Part shown: piece by piece, positions 1-6,332 of the stretch
How the letters are laid out: each line of letters begins with the position of its first letter
Numbering within the stretch: the stretch's first letter is position 1
Source of the DNA: an uncultured Alphaproteobacteria bacterium
GTDB lineage: Bacteria > Pseudomonadota > Alphaproteobacteria > CAAHEQ01 > UBA3637
Direction: 5' to 3'
Length of the DNA: 10,804 nucleotides
NCBI GenBank assembly: GCA_937888725.1
Contig: CALARE010000007.1
Coordinates: 1-10,804, forward strand
Made by a program: the position numbers and the translations under genes
The notes under the pieces: model-generated
Told to the model about the DNA's origin: nothing
Databases searched by the model: none
Seen by the model: only the letters and a program-made list of their open reading frames with translations

Positions 1-157
1 TTGAAATAAGGGGCACACTTTTTTAGAGCTAGTCTTGCATTTAGTGCTTAAAAACGCAAGTGGTTAAATAAAAGTTATGTGTCAATAAAAAAAATTCTCG
101 CAAACTATCATTTCAAATGGATTACACCCAAACATACAGTCTAAGTTTCTTTTTTTA

Positions 158-186
158 TTGACCTTTTTGAAAAAAAAGTGTATTTT
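158..186 (+). promoter_or_regulatory. Predicted sigma-70 promoter of the obgE operon
   Basis: A -35-like TTGACC (158-163) is followed after 17 bases by TATTTT (181-186), 15 bases before the obgE ribosome binding site. The -10 matches the consensus at four of six positions. It is the only good candidate upstream of obgE within the window. The first 150 bases show no coding signal, only AT-rich sequence and a weak CTTGC/GCAAG hairpin at 34-60. Confidence 0.5.
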
Positions 187-215
187 AATAACCAAATAAA
201 AGAGGATTGATAAAT

Positions 216-1217
216 ATGAAATTTTTAGATGAAGCAAAAATATATATTAAGGCTGGTGATGGTGGCAACGGTGCTTGCTCCTTTCGACATGAAAAATTCT
301 TAGAATTTGGTGGTCCTGATGGCGGTAATGGGGGTAACGGCGGTGACATCGTTTTTAAAGCGGTGGAAAATTTAAATACACTCATTGATTTTCGCTATCA
401 ACAACACTTTAAAGCTGAGCGTGGCAAAAACGGTGCAGGTCGTAATTGCACAGGTGCTAGCGGAGAAGATTTAATTATCAAGGTACCAGTTGGAACACAA
501 ATTATGGATGAAACTGGGTCTATCGTACTTGCAGATATGATCCAAGATGGTGCTGTTTTTGTTGCTGCAAAGGGAGGAAAAGGTGGTCGCGGAAATGATT
601 CATACAAATCCTCCACAAATCAAGCACCAGAACAAGCCGATCCAGGCACTCCTGGAGAAGAATTATGGGTTTGGCTTAAATTAAAAATTATTGCTGACGT
701 CGGGTTAGTTGGATTGCCAAATGCGGGAAAATCAACATTTCTTTCTGTCATTAGTCGGGCAAAACCAAAAATTGCCGATTACCCATTTACAACAATCCAC
801 CCAAATTTAGGAATGGCAAAAGTTGATGATAATATGATGCTTGTTGCTGACATTCCTGGTTTAATTGAGGGTGCCTCTGATGGTGTTGGTCTTGGTACTA
901 AATTTTTAAAACATGTTGAACGGTGTAAAGTTCTTATCCATTTAATTGATGCAACCGCTCAAGATGTTGTTACCCCTTATAAAACCATTCGCAAGGAATT
1001 GAAAAAATATAGCCCTCTTTTAGCAACAAAACCCGAAATTTTAGTGTTAAATAAAATCGACGCATTGCTAGAAGATGACATAAATCAAAAAGTAAAAGAT
1101 CTTAAAAAAGCTACAAAACAACCTATACATACCATTTCTGGTGTTGCTCGCATCGGTTTAACAGAGGTGTTGCGTTTAGCGTATCAAGAAATTTTAAAGG
1201 CAAAGGAAGGAGAATAA
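216..1217 (+). CDS. obgE: GTPase ObgE/CgtA, 50S ribosome assembly
   Basis: This is an essential P-loop GTPase that acts in late 50S subunit assembly and links growth to the stringent response. The N-terminal glycine-rich Obg fold covers about residues 1-158, with many GDGGNG/GGKGGRG motifs and the conserved MKF.DEA start. The G domain follows: G1 GLPNAGKST (166-174), switch TT (192-193), G3 DIPG (212-215), G4 NKID (279-282) and G5 near SGVA (308-311). All GTP-binding motifs are intact. At 333 residues it matches the core length and lacks a long C-terminal extension. I chose ATG 216 because AGAGGA (201-206) sits at the right distance and the protein then begins as in other ObgE proteins; a TTG at 207 would add three residues. 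The stop is 1 base before rsfS. Confidence 0.97.
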   Translation: MKFLDEAKIYIKAGDGGNGACSFRHEKFLEFGGPDGGNGGNGGDIVFKAVENLNTLIDFRYQQHFKAERGKNGAGRNCTGASGEDLIIKVPVGTQIMDETGSIVLADMIQDGAVFVAAKGGKGGRGNDSYKSSTNQAPEQADPGTPGEELWVWLKLKIIADVGLVGLPNAGKSTFLSVISRAKPKIADYPFTTIHPNLGMAKVDDNMMLVADIPGLIEGASDGVGLGTKFLKHVERCKVLIHLIDATAQDVVTPYKTIRKELKKYSPLLATKPEILVLNKIDALLEDDINQKVKDLKKATKQPIHTISGVARIGLTEVLRLAYQEILKAKEGE

Positions 1218-1218
1218 T

Positions 1219-1737
1219 ATGCCTCAAACAAAGAAAAAAACAACACAAAGTTCAACGCAAGTTGCCGCTAAACGTGAGGCAAAAAAAAATGAAGAACGCC
1301 TTTTAAAAGAAGAACCTTCTCAAAAGAAAAAAACAAAATCAACAACAAAAAAATGTGTTCGGAAAAAAGAGGCAAAATTACCACAATCACCAAACACACT
1401 TTCAAAAACACAAGTAAAAGAACTCATTGCCTTTATTGTACAAAAATTAGATGCAGGCAAAGCTGAAAACATCGTAACAATTGATTTAAAAGGGAAAAGT
1501 AGCTTTACCGATTATTTAATCATCGCAAATGGGAATTCCTCTCGCCATTTAAATGGTTTGAGCAATAACTTATTACAAGAAATGAAAAAAGCAGGTTACC
1601 GTACTCGAATTTCTGGTGATACATCAAATAGTGGTTGGATCGTTATTGATTTGATTGATGTTATGGTTCACTTATTTACGGCTGAAATGCGTGATTTTTA
1701 TGATTTAGAGGGTGTGTGGAAAGAACAATTAAAATAA
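1219..1737 (+). CDS. rsfS: Ribosomal silencing factor RsfS with basic N-terminal extension
   Basis: RsfS binds uL14 on the 50S subunit and blocks joining with 30S when nutrients are short. Residues from about 62 to 172 form the RsfS/Iojap domain: VKELIAFIVQKLDAGKAENI, the hallmark DLKGKSSFTDYLIIANGNSSRH, then GDTSNSGWIVIDLIDVMVHLF and the C-terminal tail RDFYDLEGVW. The first 60 or so residues are an extension rich in Lys, Thr and Gln that looks disordered and nucleic-acid binding; the family is usually about 105-120 residues, so the 172 here is long. A strong GGAAGGAG precedes the ATG and overlaps the end of obgE, so the two are co-transcribed and probably translationally coupled. In many alphaproteobacteria proBA and nadD lie between these genes; they are absent here. 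Confidence 0.95.
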   Translation: MPQTKKKTTQSSTQVAAKREAKKNEERLLKEEPSQKKKTKSTTKKCVRKKEAKLPQSPNTLSKTQVKELIAFIVQKLDAGKAENIVTIDLKGKSSFTDYLIIANGNSSRHLNGLSNNLLQEMKKAGYRTRISGDTSNSGWIVIDLIDVMVHLFTAEMRDFYDLEGVWKEQLK

Positions 1738-1751
1738 ATTTTGGGGGACAA

Positions 1752-2378
1752 ATGAAAAGAATCACATTAATTTTAGGTGTTATTTTAAGTATTGGTATTT
1801 TATTTTTTTCAACCTTTGCTCAGGCAGAAAAACGAATTAATAAACCACACAAATTCAACCAAATATATAATACCATATTAAGTAACACAGAATATTTAAC
1901 ACTTGGTAATCCATTTGGTAAATTTGTTATTGTTGATTTTTTTGATTATAGATGCCCCTTTTGCCAAGCATTTCATAAACAAATGATTAACGCTCTAAAT
2001 GCTGGAAAACTAAAAAACGTTCGTTGGATCTTAATTGAAACCCCTATTTTCGGAGACACTGCAAACTTTGTTGCTAGATATATGCAGGCATCTAAAAAGC
2101 AAGAAAAATATAGGGAATTCTTTTTAGCGGCTGCTGATAAAGGCCATCTATCCCTTTACGATATAGAAGATATTGCTCGAAGTGTTGGTTTAAATATAGA
2201 ACAGTTAAAAATAGATGCTTATACAAATGACGTTAGAACAGAATTTAAAAATAACATCGATCTTTACAAAAAATTTAAAGTCAAAGGTGTCCCGCTCCTT
2301 ATTATTGATAGAAAAGTTTATAGCGGTGCTGTTCTAGATGAAAAACTCAATGATTTTTTAGAAGATGCCAATGATTAA
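1752..2378 (+). CDS. Secreted DsbA-family thiol:disulfide oxidoreductase
   Basis: This is a periplasmic thioredoxin-fold protein of the DsbA/Com1-like group, expected to oxidise or isomerise cysteines in exported proteins. Residues 1-25 are a classic signal peptide: KR, a hydrophobic core, then TFAQA followed by EKR. The active site is DYRCPFC, with cysteines at 68 and 71, after the beta strand FVIVDFFD. The cis-proline loop is KVKGVPLLII (Pro181). Between them lies the usual helical insert. The length, 208 residues, is normal. I chose ATG 1752 because GGGGGA (1743-1748) is its binding site and the signal peptide starts there; an in-frame ATG at 1716 lies inside rsfS and adds twelve residues before the signal. 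The gap to rsfS is 14 bases, so this is the third gene of the operon. Substrates are unknown. Confidence 0.9.
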   Translation: MKRITLILGVILSIGILFFSTFAQAEKRINKPHKFNQIYNTILSNTEYLTLGNPFGKFVIVDFFDYRCPFCQAFHKQMINALNAGKLKNVRWILIETPIFGDTANFVARYMQASKKQEKYREFFLAAADKGHLSLYDIEDIARSVGLNIEQLKIDAYTNDVRTEFKNNIDLYKKFKVKGVPLLIIDRKVYSGAVLDEKLNDFLEDAND

Positions 2379-2395
2379 CAGCTAAATTCTAAAAT

Positions 2396-2428
2396 AAATG
2401 TGCATCAAATAAATGATGCACATTTTTT
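2396..2428. terminator. Bidirectional terminator between dsbA-like gene and neuC
   Basis: A perfect 11-bp stem, AAATGTGCATC paired with GATGCACATTT, encloses an 8-base AT loop. A T run follows on the plus strand and an A-rich stretch precedes it, so it can stop both convergent transcripts. Confidence 0.85.
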
Positions 2429-2442
2429 ATCCACAAACACAT

Positions 2443-3555
2443 TTATTTATGAAATTTTTTTTGTGTTGTTATATTAAAAAATTCATCATCAAAAACTTTT
2501 GCAAGATTTTTAAAAAATGATTCGCGGTAATCAGGTTTAATTTTAGGCGGTAAATTCATTTCGATATTTCTAATAACAGTATTTAAATCCTCTAATGAAT
2601 CTAAATGATAAAAATTTTTCAAATTTAAATGCTGATAACGATTGCTTTGCCTACACCCAATATCAATCACAGGTATATTATAAAAAGGAGCCTCTTTAAT
2701 CCCGCATGAGCTGTTACCAATTAAAAAATCAGCGTTTCTCAAAAGGTAATTAAATGCATTAAACGAAAATGATTTTATAAAATGAAACTTTTTATGCGAT
2801 TTAAACTTTTGATACACACCTAAAATCACTTCTGTTCCCAAATCATTATTCGGCGATACAATAATAACCTCTTTATCAATGCTTTTTAATTTTTTGAGCA
2901 CTGTTTCGATTTCTGTTTTAACAACATTCGGTGATAATGTTGTAACAGGATGATAAATTAATATGGCATAGTCCTTATATTGATTTAATTGCAACATTTC
3001 TTGTTCAGTTGGCTCTGTAATTAGAAAAGCAAGAGAACTATTCCCCGTGATATGAATACGACTTTCATTTTCACCCATTTGGATAAGTCGTTTTTTTGCC
3101 TCCTCATCACCAACTAAAAACTGATGCGATAACTTACTCGTTGCATGCCGTATCGATTCATCAACCGAACCACTTAAATCTCCCGCTTCAATGTGACAAA
3201 CAGGAATATTATTAAAAACGGCAGCTGTCGCTGCTGCCAACACCTCAGGTCGATCACCATGAACAAAAACAAAATCAATTTTTTGTTTTTTTAAATATGT
3301 CTCATAAGAACGGATAATGTGTGCTATTTCTAAGGCTGTCCCCTGCTCTTTAAATCTCTTATCCACAAAAATAGGACAGATTTTTTTTAAATCCTTCTTA
3401 ATAAATTTACACGTCGAACCATATTTTTTTAACACATTCATTCCCGTTACAAAAACAGAGACGTTTTTATCCGTATGTGTTGTTAAAAAATCAATATAAG
3501 GCTTGATTTTTCCATAATCTGCTCTTGTGCCAGAGATAAATGAGACATTTGTCAT
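2443..3555 (-). CDS. neuC: UDP-N-acetylglucosamine 2-epimerase (hydrolysing), NeuC type
   Basis: The enzyme converts UDP-GlcNAc to ManNAc and UDP, the first committed step of bacterial sialic acid synthesis. The protein (370 residues) is a complete GT-B-fold epimerase: N-terminal SGTRADYGKIKP (8-19), HGDRPE (99-104), HIEAGD (121-126), and SVDESIRHATSKLSH (130-144), which is typical of NeuC rather than WecB. The C-terminal half carries HPVTT, SPNNDLG and the nucleotide-binding loop IGNSSCGIKEAP, followed by GCRQSNR. Its ATG overlaps the neuB stop in an ATGA arrangement, so translation is coupled. The substrate could instead be UDP-diNAc-bacillosamine (LegG), but the partner synthase resembles the Neu5Ac type. 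The gene ends at the shared terminator 2396-2428. Confidence 0.9.
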   Translation of the reverse strand: MTNVSFISGTRADYGKIKPYIDFLTTHTDKNVSVFVTGMNVLKKYGSTCKFIKKDLKKICPIFVDKRFKEQGTALEIAHIIRSYETYLKKQKIDFVFVHGDRPEVLAAATAAVFNNIPVCHIEAGDLSGSVDESIRHATSKLSHQFLVGDEEAKKRLIQMGENESRIHITGNSSLAFLITEPTEQEMLQLNQYKDYAILIYHPVTTLSPNVVKTEIETVLKKLKSIDKEVIIVSPNNDLGTEVILGVYQKFKSHKKFHFIKSFSFNAFNYLLRNADFLIGNSSCGIKEAPFYNIPVIDIGCRQSNRYQHLNLKNFYHLDSLEDLNTVIRNIEMNLPPKIKPDYRESFFKNLAKVFDDEFFNITTQKKFHK

Positions 3556-4595
3556 TCGTTTAAATCACTCCATTCAATATGTTCGCCCTGAGCAATATCA
3601 TTAATAAGTTTTTTACCAAGGGCCTTGTCTAAATCAGCCGCCAAAATACCTTTTAATGAAGGACGCTGTGTCTTTACCATCTCACGGGTTAAAACATCAC
3701 CTGCTTTCAGATTTGTACCAGCAACAAGCGTTGAAAAGGCAAACTCAATTGTGATTTTTTCTTCTTTTGCGGGTTGTTTTGTCCCACCTCGCATTTTTTG
3801 AATCTCAGCACTTGTTTTGATAAGCTCTTGACATTCTTTAATATCCATAGAACAAACGATATCTTCACCTTTTCTATCTTTCGTATCTGTAAAGTGTCGT
3901 TCCAAAACAGAGGCACCAAGTGCCGTAGCAGCTTGGCAAGCAAGATTATTCAAACTATGATCTGAAAGGCCAATTATCGCATTGGGAAATTCTTTTTTAA
4001 TCTCCTCCAACGCTCCTAAACGAATCAAATTAGCTGGTGTTGGATACAAATTTGTCGTATGCATAATCACAAAATTATTATGATATTCTTGAATAACACT
4101 AATCGCTTTTTTAACACTATCCATATCATTCATACCAGTTGATATAATAATCGGTTTATTAAGTTTTGCGATGGTTCTTACAAAATCATAATTATTCATT
4201 TCACCTGAACCAATTTTAAAAGCTGGAATATCCATGCGTTTTAATCTTTCAATTGCTTCAAACGAAAATGGCGTTGAGATGAATATCATCCCGAGTTCTT
4301 TTGTATACCGTTGCATTTCAATTTCATCTTCTTCACTTAAAGCACAACGGTCCATAATATCCCAAATTGAAAAAGGCGAATTACCAGGGATTGCTTTTTT
4401 TGCTAGAGAACTCATTTCAGCCGAAGGAATATGCGTTTGATGTTTAACAATTTCAGCTCCAGCTTCCTTTGCCGCACGAACAAGTTTTTTAGCTTCCTCA
4501 AGTGAGCCGTTATGGTTAATACCAATTTCAGCAATCACCAATGGCGGATAATCAAGACCAACTTTTCGCCCTTCTATTTCAATGTATGGATTCAT
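3552..4595 (-). CDS. neuB: N-acetylneuraminate synthase NeuB
   Basis: The enzyme condenses ManNAc with phosphoenolpyruvate to give N-acetylneuraminic acid in the cytoplasm. Residues about 15-280 are the NeuB TIM barrel: AEIGINHNGS (22-31), VKHQTHIPSAEMS (50-62), STPFSFEAI, FKIGSGEMNNY (127-136), ISTGMN, MHTTNLYPTP (178-187) and SDHS (211-214), with the metal-binding histidines expected at 213 and 234 (LERHF). Residues about 285-347 are the C-terminal SAF (antifreeze-like) domain that closes over the active site. From memory it resembles Campylobacter jejuni NeuB1 closely along its length, favouring Neu5Ac over legionaminate. ATG 4595 has a near-ideal binding site, AAAGGGAGGT (4601-4610). It is the first gene of the neuB-neuC pair; no neuA lies in the window. 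The upstream region contains a 14-base A run. Confidence 0.92.
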   Translation of the reverse strand: MNPYIEIEGRKVGLDYPPLVIAEIGINHNGSLEEAKKLVRAAKEAGAEIVKHQTHIPSAEMSSLAKKAIPGNSPFSIWDIMDRCALSEEDEIEMQRYTKELGMIFISTPFSFEAIERLKRMDIPAFKIGSGEMNNYDFVRTIAKLNKPIIISTGMNDMDSVKKAISVIQEYHNNFVIMHTTNLYPTPANLIRLGALEEIKKEFPNAIIGLSDHSLNNLACQAATALGASVLERHFTDTKDRKGEDIVCSMDIKECQELIKTSAEIQKMRGGTKQPAKEEKITIEFAFSTLVAGTNLKAGDVLTREMVKTQRPSLKGILAADLDKALGKKLINDIAQGEHIEWSDLNE

Positions 4596-4634
4596 TTGAT
4601 ACCTCCCTTTAACCTATATCTTATATCCCTAATT

Positions 4635-4648
4635 AAAAAAAAAAAAAA
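4635..4648. repeat. Homopolymer of 14 A upstream of neuB
   Basis: An uninterrupted run of 14 A (14 T on the neuB strand) lies 40-53 bases before the neuB start. On the minus strand a -10-like TATAAG sits at 4625-4620 and TTGCAA at 4660-4655. The run lies between them and stretches their spacing to 29 bases, too far for a normal promoter. Runs this long are prone to slippage, so the tract could tune or switch neuB transcription; this is inference. Confidence 0.6.
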
Positions 4649-4709
4649 ATGCCTTTTGCAAGTAAAAAACATCTATTTATTTTAAAATTTTCATTTTTTT
4701 TACTTTTTT

Positions 4710-4738
4710 TTGAAAAAAAATAAATTTTATGGTATAAT
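4710..4738 (+). promoter_or_regulatory. Predicted extended -10 sigma-70 promoter for the 4769 gene
   Basis: TTGAAA (4710-4715), a 17-base spacer ending in TGG, and a perfect TATAAT (4733-4738). The TG one base before the -10 is the extended -10 element. The ribosome binding site of the gene starts 20 bases downstream. Confidence 0.8.
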
Positions 4739-4768
4739 ATATATAGCATATTATAAATGGAGGGGAAC

Positions 4769-5389
4769 ATGACTGATAAAACAACAGATACCCAAGCTCA
4801 AGAAAAAGAAGCTCAAGCACAAGGGCGTGCAGAACAAGATGGTAAAAAAAACACACAACCAATCTCTGCACCGCAACCCATCAAAAAAGAAGGGCAACCT
4901 GGTCCAGGTCCTCGTGATACATCCGACGAAGATGATGGTGCAAACTATGACAATCCAATTCAAGAATGGTTTCAAACTTCTTTAAAACAGGGTTTAAATG
5001 AATGGCGAGCTTCAGGCGATAAAGTCATAAATGGTGTTGGCGGACTACAAGACACACCTGAACAACTTCTTATGTCTGGTGAAAGATATGTCTTTAAATT
5101 GTTTAATTGGGATTTTTGGGATGAAAGCAAAAAATTTATGGATTTTGAAACTGCCAATAAAGATATTAAAAAAGACTGGGAAGATATTAAAAATAAAACA
5201 ACTGGAAATGCTCAAGAAGGTGTCTCTGATGGCTTTAAAGGATTAGCCCAAACCCTTGGTTTAACAAGTTTATTAAATGCGTGTGGGATTAATATTACAA
5301 CACCCGAACAAGAAGCTACAGCAAACTCAAACGAGCAACAAGCCGTTATAAACAACATCAATTCTGCCAAGCAAACAAACGATAGGTAA
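4769..5389 (+). CDS. Unrecognised acidic, low-complexity protein
   Basis: I do not recognise this 206-residue protein. Residues 1-60 are low complexity and probably disordered, rich in Gln, Lys, Ala, Gly and Pro and ending in an acidic patch (DTSDEDDG). Residues about 60-160 look helical and contain an aromatic, charged segment (FKLFNWDFWDESKKFMDF) and a lysine/aspartate-rich stretch. Residues 170-206 hold a short hydrophobic piece with the only cysteine (LLNACGIN) and then a Gln/Asn-rich tail. No signal peptide or membrane segment is visible, so a cytoplasmic protein or a leaderless secreted substrate are both possible. ATG 4769 is preferred over an in-frame ATG at 4757, because GGAGGGG (4759-4765) lies between them. 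It has its own strong promoter, and the next gene starts 91 bases later with a separate promoter. Codon use matches the neighbours. Confidence 0.8.
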   Translation: MTDKTTDTQAQEKEAQAQGRAEQDGKKNTQPISAPQPIKKEGQPGPGPRDTSDEDDGANYDNPIQEWFQTSLKQGLNEWRASGDKVINGVGGLQDTPEQLLMSGERYVFKLFNWDFWDESKKFMDFETANKDIKKDWEDIKNKTTGNAQEGVSDGFKGLAQTLGLTSLLNACGINITTPEQEATANSNEQQAVINNINSAKQTNDR

Positions 5390-5408
5390 TTATTATTTTA
5401 TAAAAATA

Positions 5409-5437
5409 TTGACAATAATTTCAATTTATGGTATTTT
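5409..5437 (+). promoter_or_regulatory. Predicted promoter of the HD-domain gene
   Basis: Consensus TTGACA (5409-5414), a 17-base spacer ending in TGG, and TATTTT (5432-5437). The extended -10 TG compensates for a -10 that matches four of six positions. It begins 20 bases after the preceding stop, and no terminator is visible between the two genes, so read-through is possible. Confidence 0.75.
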
Positions 5438-5480
5438 ATACCCATTGATTGATTTGTCATTGTTTTTATAAGGAGGAAAT

Positions 5481-6143
5481 ATGACACCTATAGAAAATAA
5501 AGCTATCCATGTCGCTGAAGATTTACACGGCAAAGTTAAATTTGGAAAAAGTTCAACAATGATTGAGCAACTCAGAAAAACAAGAGAATTACTCGCTGAA
5601 AACACAGAACTTATTGGTGAAGAAAGAGACATTCTTTTAGCTGCTGCTTGGCTCAACAAATGTCATGAACCCAAAAGAATCGATACTGAAAATGGCAAAA
5701 CACCTTGGACCATCAAAGATATTGAAAATCATTTTGGCTCAAAAGTTTCACAAGTTGTTGGTGAATTAATGACAGAACCTGATGAGCCAGAACATTTAAC
5801 AAAAATGCAACAATGGGCAATTAAGGCAGATTGGGCTCAAACCTTGTCAGTTGCTTCACAACAAATTTTGTTGGCTGAAAAAATTATTAACTATATGCAA
5901 ACAAGAGATGACCCAACACCAAAGTGGTCCGTTGCAAGACATAAAGAATATTTAGATTCTAGAGATTTAATGGTTGAAGCTATTAAAGATGCAAGCCCAA
6001 GATTGTATCAATTATCACGCAAAGTGAAAGGGGAAGCACTTGTTAGTCTTGAAAAATTGGCTCAAAAACAAGCACAAGATCAAGCAATTAGCTCTCAAAA
6101 ACCATTGCAACAATCGACTGCAAGTGGTCGAGATGGTCGCTAA
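5481..6143 (+). CDS. RelA/SpoT-like HD-domain protein, probably catalytically inactive
   Basis: The first 140 residues follow the pattern of the RelA/SpoT hydrolase HD domain (HD_4): helix AIHVAEDLHGKVKFGKS (H16), LLAAAWLNKCHEP (53-64), TIKDIENHFGSKVSQVVGELMTEP (77-100) and AIKADWAQTLS (113-123). In active (p)ppGpp hydrolases the second block reads HDVVEDT and a HP pair follows the first helix. Here the HD pair is Asn-Lys (59-60) and the HP position is occupied by Glu/Gln near residue 30, so metal-dependent hydrolysis is unlikely. Asp117, matching the distal metal Asp, is kept. Residues 150-220 are helical and end in a Gln/Ser-rich tail. The 220 residues include no synthetase or ACT domain. 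The start has a strong AAGGAGGAA site, and a terminator follows at 6171-6224. A role in nucleotide binding or regulation is only a guess. Confidence 0.75.
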   Translation: MTPIENKAIHVAEDLHGKVKFGKSSTMIEQLRKTRELLAENTELIGEERDILLAAAWLNKCHEPKRIDTENGKTPWTIKDIENHFGSKVSQVVGELMTEPDEPEHLTKMQQWAIKADWAQTLSVASQQILLAEKIINYMQTRDDPTPKWSVARHKEYLDSRDLMVEAIKDASPRLYQLSRKVKGEALVSLEKLAQKQAQDQAISSQKPLQQSTASGRDGR

Positions 6144-6170
6144 TCAAAAATAAACTTAATCAATCATAAA

Positions 6171-6224
6171 AAAACTCTCTTTTGACACATTTACCATTTG
6201 GTTTGTTCAATTGAGAGTTTTTTA
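6171..6224 (+). terminator. Rho-independent terminator after the HD-domain gene
   Basis: AAAACTCTC..TTGA pairs with TCAA..GAGAGTTTT across a TT/TT internal mismatch, with a loop of about 24 bases, and is followed by a T run. It lies 28 bases after the stop codon. Confidence 0.75.
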
Positions 6225-6267
6225 TTAAGACATAAAACGCATCAAACGATTGCTTTTTATAAAAAGA

Positions 6268-6296
6268 TTGACAATTTTTTCAAAAAGTGGTATAAT
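6268..6296 (+). promoter_or_regulatory. Near-perfect sigma-70 promoter of the HIT gene
   Basis: TTGACA (6268-6273), exactly 17 bases ending in TGG, then TATAAT (6291-6296): both hexamers are consensus and the extended -10 TG is present. It should be one of the strongest promoters in the window. Confidence 0.88.
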
Positions 6297-6332
6297 GTAT
6301 TGCGTATTTACTCAAAATTAAAAGGATAATTT

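Noticed and set aside
185..616. Minus-strand proline-rich frames opposite obgE (185-385 and 398-616)
   Set aside because: The proline and serine runs are the complement of the glycine-rich Obg domain; obgE is intact and unambiguous on the plus strand.
1716..1751. Earlier in-frame ATG for the DsbA-like gene
   Set aside because: It lies inside rsfS, has no binding site and would put twelve hydrophilic residues before a normal signal peptide; ATG 1752 has GGGGGA at the right distance.
3317..4440. Plus-strand frames within neuC and neuB, and a minus-strand frame at 3707-3943
   Set aside because: They are shadows of two complete, recognisable enzymes and have no start signals.
4757..4768. Earlier in-frame ATG for the 4769 gene
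   Set aside because: The GGAGGGG ribosome binding site lies after it, directly before ATG 4769.
4677..5246. Minus-strand and alternative plus-strand frames overlapping the 4769 gene, including hydrophobic stretches
   Set aside because: The Phe/Leu/Cys-rich composition is the complement of Gln/Lys-rich codons, and the plus-strand gene has a promoter and binding site.
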